Shown in pieces: positions 57,789 through 64,000 of a DNA stretch of 64,000 nucleotides. Position numbers and translations under genes: made by a program. The notes beneath the pieces are model-generated. The model was not told the DNA's origin. It did not search any database and worked only from the letters and a program-made list of their open reading frames with translations. The stretch comes from Naganishia liquefaciens. Its lineage: Eukaryota > Basidiomycota > Tremellomycetes > Filobasidiales > Filobasidiaceae. The stretch's first letter is position 1. Each line of letters opens with the position of its first letter. The stretch lies in assembly GCA_013423385.1 (NCBI GenBank), contig BLZA01000023.1:54182-118181 (forward strand), given 5' to 3'.

Positions 57789-58923
57789 ATGCCACCGTAC
57801 AAGCCAAGCCCGCGAGAAGAGTTTGGAGAGTGGATCATTCGTTTCTATAAACGACACAACGACAAGACCTTGGACGAGCGCAAAGCGAGATTGATCCGGT
57901 TGAATATCGCAGAGAACCATGTGAATAGTCTATTGCTGTATGACAACGCACTCTGCATGGAAGCGACAGAAGGCGCCCCAGAAGAAGACGCGCAGGCACA
58001 TTCTTCGGCGTTGATGGACGTGTGGGAAGTGATTGCCAAGATCACACGGGAATCTGGCTTTCCTTTGTCGTTAGAATCAATCTCTCAATACGTTGAGCAA
58101 ACTTTACCTTCAATCGTCGGCTTGTCCGAGGACAAAGTCCTGTTGCTATTCGTGGAAATCAGACTTCACGACGAGACGGACCCGCTTGAATTGTGCGACG
58201 ACCAATCCAAAGTGAAAGGCTTTTTGTTTGACATAGGAATGGAAACTTACAGTAAAAAAATGAGTGAGGATGAGATCGTAGCAATGTTGATGGGAATCCG
58301 CAGCCAACCTGCCACTCAATCCCTATTGCGCCTGGCGAAGCGGATCCTCCCTTCGTCTCTTTCGGAAGCGAGAACTCTTGAAATGCCATCAAGTTCTCAA
58401 GCTTGGCCAGGGAACCAACCTTCTCCATTGCCACATAGTCAGGGAACGTTTCACTTCGATTACCCCGCCAATACGTCACAAAGCCACTCTTCTGGTCAAA
58501 CGCAAAAGACTTCAGATTTCCGGTTCATTCACCATCCCGTCGTCTCTCAACAACAACAGCGACACGACAACAGTATCTCTCGGCAAACCGTACCTTTGTC
58601 CGTCGCATCAAGGGTAAGACGAACACTGACCGAGCTAGATCTCGAGGCCAGGACTCAGATTGCTGATGAAATGCTTTGTTTGCGTATAGCCCGTCTCCAC
58701 CCAAGCTAGATCCAACGAAGCCGGGTCAACCCACACTTGCAGATCAAGCGACACACACAGAAGTACTCCAGGTAAGTGCACGTTATACTTTTATTGGTTT
58801 GTTATCACAAATCTTGTAGACACGGCAGCAGTACCCAGGGTCAGAAGTCCTCCGGTGCCTACCTCCAGGGCCGAGAGCCCGAATGCCAGGACGACACCTT
58901 CCATCCAATCACTGCTCAACTGA
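57789..58923 (+). CDS. unrecognised 336-residue protein
   Basis: Three exons (57789-58613, 58690-58771, 58820-58923) join in phase. The N-terminal two-thirds are helical (MPPYKPSPREEFGEWIIRFY; LRLAKRILPSSLSEARTL) and the rest is Ser/Gln/Pro-rich and likely disordered. The first intron (76 nt, gtaagac...gcgtatag) need not be removed for the frame to stay open; retention ends the protein at 58709 with a different tail (RVRRTLTELDLEAR). The second donor (gtaagt) is canonical and argues for the spliced form, ending SIQSLLN. No domain recognised; an ATG 12 bp upstream (MHCRMPP) is an alternative start. Confidence 0.58.
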
Positions 58924-59632
58924 CCACGGATCTCACCCTTCAACTCGTCTCAATCAGGGTCCTGCAGAAAGAGACTGTTCTAGTTGTGTCTTTTCCCACC
59001 CGCTATCATAGGCACTGGTGGATCTGCTGTATAGTCGTAGTGAGAATCAAAAATCATCGTCATCAGAGGACTACAGCAAAAATCCCTTTCCTTAAAGGCT
59101 TGACTGCTTCGCATTTGCGAATCGTCTGTGCGGGTCGTCCGAATGACCCAGCTGACGACTAGCGCTCATCTGAAAAGCGTCAGAAAACACCTGTCCCGAA
59201 ATGGGACCCAGTCGGGAAGGATGAGTTTGCAATTTGTTTGCCCAAGGTCAGATGAAATTTCCCGGCAGGTTGACTTTCCTTTCCGCCCGAGGTGATAGCT
59301 CCGCGTCACGCACGCTCATCTACCGCCTCCGTCGCTGCCAATCCCCTCGCCTAGCGTTACCTGACCCTGCATGTATAATAATGAACTCTAATAGAAAAAA
59401 TAATCGCTACAAAAATCACCATCTAGACCGCCGCTCCGTTCGAGTTTAGCGGTATCAGGAGAGACGTTTCAACCAGGCCGAGGGGAAATACACGGATACA
59501 TTTGAAAAGACGTCGAGTCGATGCACTGCTTGCAAGATTTCGCGTACCGGTCCTTGACGAACCGGACGCGCACGTCCGTTTTTTTGGCCAATATTCCAAA
59601 AAGGGCGCCGCACAAAACGGGCGGGCTGGGTC
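58924..59632. other. convergent spacer
   Basis: About 700 bp between two converging genes. AATAATGAACTCTAATAG-type AT-rich sequence near 59378-59405 may hold 3'-end signals. No gene recognised. Confidence 0.45.
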
Positions 59633-60761
59633 TTAAAGCAACACGACCAACCCTCCGCCCAGCACGCCAACGACCGCCGCCACGCCGGCAACCCACGTTC
59701 CCTTGACGGCCAACGCCGAGGCACCCGATGTTCCGCCCGCTGACGAAGCCGCGGCACTGCTTGACGCCGCGGGGGATGCCGAGGCGTCACCGCCCGAGAT
59801 ACCCGAGGGGATTGTTCCCGCTACGGAAAGGAGAGGGTTGTTTCAGCACGAATCGCGAGGTGGAAGGGAAAAAAAGAGAAGGGGGGGGGGGGGAGGCGGA
59901 CTCACACGTAAAGTTGGCGCCACACTTGCTTCCAATAGCTCGTCCGATGGTTCCGTCCGCGACACTTGCGTTCCTCTGCTTGACCTGTGCATACATTGCC
60001 TGCGTGCAATCCGTGCACAGAACGCTACTGTTCAAGTTTCCAATTTCGTTGAGCAACGTCGTGTTGGAGCCCGTCAGCAGGCCCGTGAGGGAATCGACGG
60101 AGAGAGGGGTGTTGGTGGCGTTTTGGATCGCGTACAGGGTTTCGGTGATGCAGCGGGTGTTGTTCCTGTTTTCAGTCGGTCGTCAGTCGGGGCGAACGGA
60201 AAACGGGGAGCGGGGGAGGGGTGGGGGGGCACGTACTGCTGGTTCTCGAGACAGACCACGCTCCGAATCGTCGGATATAGATTCACCACCTCTTGCAGTC
60301 CCGTCACGAGGGCGTTCCCACTGCCGACATCGCTCGAGCACGAGCCCTCGATAGAGGACGCGGCGGATTGAAGGGTCGAGTTGCTGCATTCGGTGGTGGA
60401 GCAAAGGGTATTGAGGTACGAGTCGAGGGGCGCGACGATGGAGCCTTGAGCCTGCCGACGAGACGAAACCCGCGAATCAGTCCGTCGTCCTCTTGCGGCG
60501 GCGCGAGGGAAACCACGGGAAAACGTACGGTAAAGACGCTAATGAGCGAGGAAAGACTCAAGCAACTGTTCAAGTCATTCCCGGGCAGGATATACGGAGT
60601 CAACGTTCCCAAGCAGGAGCTTTGAGGCGCGCGGTCCCGGGTCAGTCAGCGCGACGCAATCGCTCGTCTAGGAGGCGCACCCACCCCGAGAGACCGCCGA
60701 GCTGGGCGTTTGCCGTAGTGAGAGCCGCGAGCGCGATGAACAGGTTCTTGACGGCAACCAT
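59633..60761 (-). CDS. secreted, probably GPI-anchored cysteine-containing surface protein
   Basis: The first exon encodes a signal peptide (MVAVKNLFIALAALTTANAQ). The middle has spaced cysteines and many N-glycosylation sites (SSLISVF; LNTLCSTTECSNSTL; SVVCLENQ; NNTRCITETLYAIQNATNT; SSVLCTDCTQAMYAQ). After a Gly/Ala/Ser-rich stretch, a C-terminal hydrophobic tail (VAGVAAVVGVLGGGLVVLL) ends at TAA 59633. Signal peptide plus Ser/Ala linker plus a terminal hydrophobic segment is the classic layout of a GPI-anchored cell-surface protein, and such cysteine-patterned proteins are common in basidiomycetes. About five introns; the one near 59870-59920 carries a run of about 14 C on the coding strand. 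The exact role is unknown; wall or surface location is inferred. Confidence 0.72.
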
Positions 60762-61123
60762 GATGGGAGATGTATGTGTATGTATGCGCTTTCCCCCCTG
60801 AGCGACAATGAGACGGCTTATTGCTTATATGGCCCGCTCGCTGACGACCCCGCAGTCATTCTCTCTCTGCGGTCTGCGTTCGCTTCGCTTCGCATCGCCT
60901 CGCCTCGGCGATCGGGCCCACGTCATTCCGGGGGAAGCACCATCATTCAATCTGGGGCGCACCCTCCCCTCGGTCCCTCTCTTGGCGGGGCCTTTACTCC
61001 GGGTCTCGGATACGAATACGCCGGGGGGATCGACCGAGGGAGCGCTCTCCCAGATTTCATCCTCGCACTTGGTTCCCTTCCCCAGCTTGGCTCGGCCCAG
61101 GAGAGGTCGTGCGTAGTCGGACG

Positions 61124-61144
61124 CGACACGACACGACACGACAC
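61124..61144. repeat. (CGACA)4 short tandem repeat
   Basis: Four CGACA units immediately upstream of the PEX12 start codon. Confidence 0.9.
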
Positions 61145-61147
61145 CTC

Positions 61148-62689
61148 ATGTCCACGCCGACGCCCGCCCTCGCGCCCGCCGCCCCCGCCCCCGCGCGACC
61201 CGTCCTCGAGCATCTCAACTCGGCGGCCACACACGCCACAGCCCCGTCGGATGTCCCGTCCGTCTTTGAGACGCTCGCGTCCGAGGAACTGCGGGATCTT
61301 GTTCAGCCGGCGTTTCGATACGTGTTGGCGGTGCGTTCCTTTGCCCCGCTTACAGAGAACCGCGAACTGATCCGCTTGGGGGTGCTGCTAGTTCTTTGCA
61401 CAGCGGTATCCGAGGTATCTGTTGAGGTTGATCAATAGCCATGAAGAAGTCTATGCCGGATTCCTCGCGGCGATCGAGGCGTTTCATCTGCACGCCTACA
61501 GTACGCTCCTTTTCCTTGGCTCGTCTTCCCCTTTCAAGCTTTCCCTCAGCTGACGCATCCCTCTGCTCCCGGCAGACTCGACATTCACAGACCACTTTTA
61601 CGGCCTCGAATTCAAATCCCTCACACCCCATCCGCTCCCGCCGTCCAAGCTCGCACCCCACGCAATCCCTACAACGACCCGTCCCTCCCGTCGTCAAAAG
61701 ATCTCTGCATTGGCATTCATCGTACGTTCGCGTGTCCGTCTGTCCGGTTTCTGCTAAACCCCGCCCGCAAGGTCGGAATTCCCTACATCCGCTCCAAAGC
61801 GCAAGATCTATACGAACGCCTCGGCACCATCGACCCTGACACGGACACGGACAATTCCTTTCGCGTACGTCTCCTCTGCCACCTCCCATCCATCATCTAA
61901 ATCCACCTCCCTTTCAGATAACTCCCACCCACCGCCTGACACGCCTCTTTGCGCGTGTATTCCGGAAATGTTACCCATGGATCAACCTCGCGTACGAGCT
62001 TGGAACGGTCACGTATGATATCGGGTTTGCGTTTGGGAAAGGATGGGGATGGAGGTGGTGGATGCGCCTGATCGGGATCGAGGTCGTGCGTGTCTCGGCG
62101 GACGGACAGGGCCGACCGGGAATCCTCGTACGTGCCGTGCCAACTACCTTTTCCATTTCAAAAACAACTAACGACCCACATCCCCCACCAGTCCAAATCA
62201 ACAAACCCCATCCTCCGTCAACTCAACGCCCTCCTCACCCGTCTCCCGACCCTCCACCCGCTCGCATCTACCCTCCTGCTCCTCAAATTCCTTCAATGGT
62301 GGTACTCACCCGCTTCACCGCGTCTCACCGCGCGTAAAGCCGCCGAAGAACGGGCACGCGTCGTCGTACCGCCGCCAAGAATCGTTTTACCCGCGAAACG
62401 CGGCCAGACGGGGCTCAACCCGGAACGAGCGGATGTTCCGGATGCTGACGCCGCCGACGACGACGACGACGCCTCGGACTCTGAAGAATCCATCATCCCA
62501 GGCACTCCAGACGACGTACCATACGGTACCTGTCCCATCTGCTTGTCCGCGTGGGCAAACCCGACCATCACACCCACGGGATACACTGGCTGTTACCTGT
62601 GCCTGTATCGGTGTGTGGAGAGGGATGGAAAGTGTCCCGTGACGGGTGGGACGATGAGGGTAGATGAGCTGCGAAAGGTTGCCGGGTGA
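61148..62689 (+). CDS. PEX12: peroxisome biogenesis factor 12 (Pex12)
   Basis: A peroxisomal membrane RING protein that, with Pex2 and Pex10, ubiquitinates the import receptor Pex5. The start MSTPTPALAPAAPAPARPVL is Pro/Ala-rich. Conserved N-terminal text follows: VFETLASEELRDLVQPAFRY, RYPRYLLRLINSHEEVYA, IPYIRSKAQDLYERLG and KCYPWINLAYELGTVTYDIG. Later LASTLLLLKFLQWWYSP is the last membrane segment. An acidic loop (DADAADDDDDASDSEES) precedes the RING-like domain: CPICLSAWANPTITPTGYTG, CYLCLYRCVERDGKCPVTGG. The incomplete Cys set, with Asn-Pro after the first pair, is normal for Pex12. Five short introns; the protein of about 430 residues is complete. Confidence 0.92.
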
Positions 62690-63143
62690 GGTAGATGGCG
62701 GGTTCCTCCCCGGCGGATGGGGGCGGTGTTTAGTATTACCGTTGTATGGTTGGTGCTATCAAGGACATTGTATGCATGGGATCGTGATCGTGCGAGTCAT
62801 TGGGGCTGGTTCAAATCCGACAGCACGTCGAAAGTGGGATACGCCTATCTATCTACTTGGCTATCCTGAGGGACTGCGTACATTCTCTACATCAGGATTC
62901 GACGACGAGAGGCTCAGGCGGGGGATAAAGTCACGGCATACCGCTCAAGTCCAGTATCATCGTCGAGAACCGAGAAACATGACGAGTGCACGTCACGTTC
63001 GAGGTCTCTTGCCCTAGAAGTCGACCTTTCACTGTATCGCAAGCTCGCATGACATCCTCCGTCCGCAGAATACATTGCGAGACCGGGTCAGTCATTCGGA
63101 AACAGGCAACGAGCCAGGGAACTTGTGTTCCCGTTGGACCTTA
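62690..63143. other. PEX12 3' flank, nothing recognised
   Basis: About 450 bp. A GGTTCAAATCC motif at about 62807-62817 resembles a tRNA B box, but no cloverleaf can be folded around it. Confidence 0.45.
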
Positions 63144-63410
63144 TCAGGCGAGCGCCTGAAGCGTGTAGGGCACTCCGCGTAGGGGACTCTGCATCATAGG
63201 TGTTGGAGTCATCGCATTGAGCGCTGGATCTGACGGCCTTGCGCTCGTTAATGTCCTGGGCATGCCCTCTGCGCTGCCTGGACCCTCGGATGAACGTCGG
63301 ATTCTAAGATGTACGCTGGTCATGTCGGATTTCGCTTGCTCCTCGTCAACCGACAGAGAAGGACATTGTGCGCCTGTTGTCTCGGGCACCTCGAGAGGAG
63401 GGTGAGGCAT
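63144..63410 (-). CDS. possible small hypothetical protein (88 aa)
   Basis: The frame MPHPPLEVPETTGAQCPSLS ... ends GVPYTLQALA at 63144. Its ATG and a TATA box 28 bp upstream lie inside the left copy of the terminal 262-bp repeat. Composition is plausible (Pro, Ser, Thr, Arg) but no family is recognised and no introns are needed. The right repeat copy opens a different 94-codon frame (63756-63472), so the repeat supplies the same first six codons (MPHPPL) to two unrelated sequences. Confidence 0.35.
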   Translation of the reverse strand: MPHPPLEVPETTGAQCPSLSVDEEQAKSDMTSVHLRIRRSSEGPGSAEGMPRTLTSARPSDPALNAMTPTPMMQSPLRGVPYTLQALA

Positions 63411-63654
63411 GAGGCGTGATTGCTGATCGCAGTCCCCTTTATAATACTAGGGACCATTCGCGTCCGTCGTGTCAACAAGTACTATACTTCCAGTCATGGG
63501 TCCGCGCTGTTTTCGGGGTTTCGCGTTTATGGGTTGCCTGACGGGACGTGCCCACCTGAACGATCCCATTATGATGCGTCGCCCAGCCTACAGTCATACT
63601 GCGCCTCTCTAGGCCGAACGCCACGAGTCTACGTCCAACCGGGTGAGGGAGCTT
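63393..63654 (+). repeat. direct repeat, copy 1 of 2 (262 bp)
   Basis: Shares its full length with 63739-64000 at a period of 346 bp. The first 125 bp or so match perfectly and the last 70 almost perfectly, while a middle block (about 63518-63583) has most of the roughly 20 differences. Confidence 0.95.
63438..63445 (-). promoter_or_regulatory. TATA box inside repeat copy 1 (second at 63784-63791)
   Basis: Minus-strand TATTATAAAGG lies 28-35 bp before the ATG at 63410; the same arrangement recurs in copy 2 before the ATG at 63756. Confidence 0.45.
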
Positions 63655-63738
63655 AGCGGATTCTAAGCGAAATCGTCTTCTTGGCACTCTACCACACCCT
63701 ACGACCTCGTTGGTGCGCAGACAGGCCTGAAATCTCTT

Positions 63739-64000
63739 GAGAGGAGGGTGAGGCATGAGGCGTGATTGCTGATCGCAGTCCCCTTTATAATACTAGGGAC
63801 CATTCGCGTCCGTCGTGTCAACAAGTACTATACTTCCAGTCATGGGTCCGCGCTGTTTTCGGCTTTTCGAGTTTATTGCTTGTCTGCCGGGATATATTGA
63901 TCTGGAAGATCCCAATATGATGCATTACCCAGCCTACAGTCATACTGCGCCTCCCTAGGCCGAACGCCACGAGTCTACGTCCAACCGGGTGAGGGAGCTT
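63739..64000 (+). repeat. direct repeat, copy 2 of 2 (262 bp, ends at window edge)
   Basis: Same length as copy 1 and reaching the last base of the window, so the repeat may continue as a longer tandem array beyond it. Confidence 0.95.

Noticed and set aside
61350-61889. 179-codon minus-strand frame
   Set aside because: Antisense of PEX12 exons and introns; Cys/Arg-rich shadow.
50196-62689. Peroxisome-linked gene cluster (SKL-tagged phenol hydroxylase plus PEX12)
   Set aside because: They are about 9 kb apart with unrelated genes between; no evidence beyond shared organelle.
62790-62830. tRNA B-box-like GGTTCAAATCC
   Set aside because: No cloverleaf and no T-run terminator in a sensible place.
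1-64000. CRISPR arrays, bacterial operons, prophage
   Set aside because: No direct-repeat/spacer pattern was seen; every gene that could be identified is eukaryotic, and nearly all are spliced.

Overview
The window looks like a piece of chromosome from a basidiomycete fungus, most likely a tremellomycete yeast-like lineage (inference). The signs are protein genes cut by many short GT-AG introns (mostly 45-60 nt, with CTGAC/CTAAC-like branch points and donors such as gtcagt, gtgagt and gtaagt), a GC-moderate gene-dense layout on both strands, and a purely eukaryotic housekeeping set (Elongator, SAGA, CCR4-NOT, SF3b, septin, EB1, peroxin). There is no operon structure; neighbours are mostly unrelated, and divergent pairs share short promoters. 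Exon joins were worked out by hand from splice signals and reading phase, so outer gene limits are more certain than every internal join.

Left end (1-6.3 kb): the PAZ region of an Argonaute gene runs off the left edge with a one-base frameshift. Next come a doubtful multi-exon gene, a small Zn2Cys6-like zinc-cluster gene, and an intron-containing tRNA-Pro(CGG); the rest is largely non-coding. 6.3-20 kb: a mitochondrial Mgr3-like TPR protein, the Elongator scaffold ELP1, the SAGA deubiquitinase-module subunit SGF11 (divergent from ELP1), a microsatellite-bearing spacer, and a secreted fungalysin (M36) metalloprotease with an enlarged pro-region. 20-34.5 kb: hypothetical genes, a single-exon protein with a C-terminal CaaX box, an NRAMP metal transporter, a large F-box/LRR protein, and a gene-poor stretch of about 2 kb.

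34.5-50 kb: an EB1/Bim1 microtubule tip protein, a divergent catalase, an unrecognised 565-residue helical protein, septin Cdc12, an Ups2-type PRELI mitochondrial lipid-transfer protein, NOT2 of the CCR4-NOT complex, the tiny spliceosome subunit SF3B5, and a small acidic protein. 50-64 kb: a phenol 2-monooxygenase ending in the peroxisomal signal SKL, a Cdc25-type SH3-RasGEF, an unrecognised protein, a probable GPI-anchored secreted protein, and the peroxisomal RING peroxin PEX12. The right edge holds two direct 262-bp repeats, each carrying a TATA box and start codon on the minus strand.

Functionally the window is ordinary core-genome content with a few accessory points of interest: the damaged Argonaute, the PTS1-tagged phenol hydroxylase, the enlarged fungalysin, the divergent catalase, and the duplicated promoter repeat at the right end. 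I did not find a convincing novel multi-gene system.
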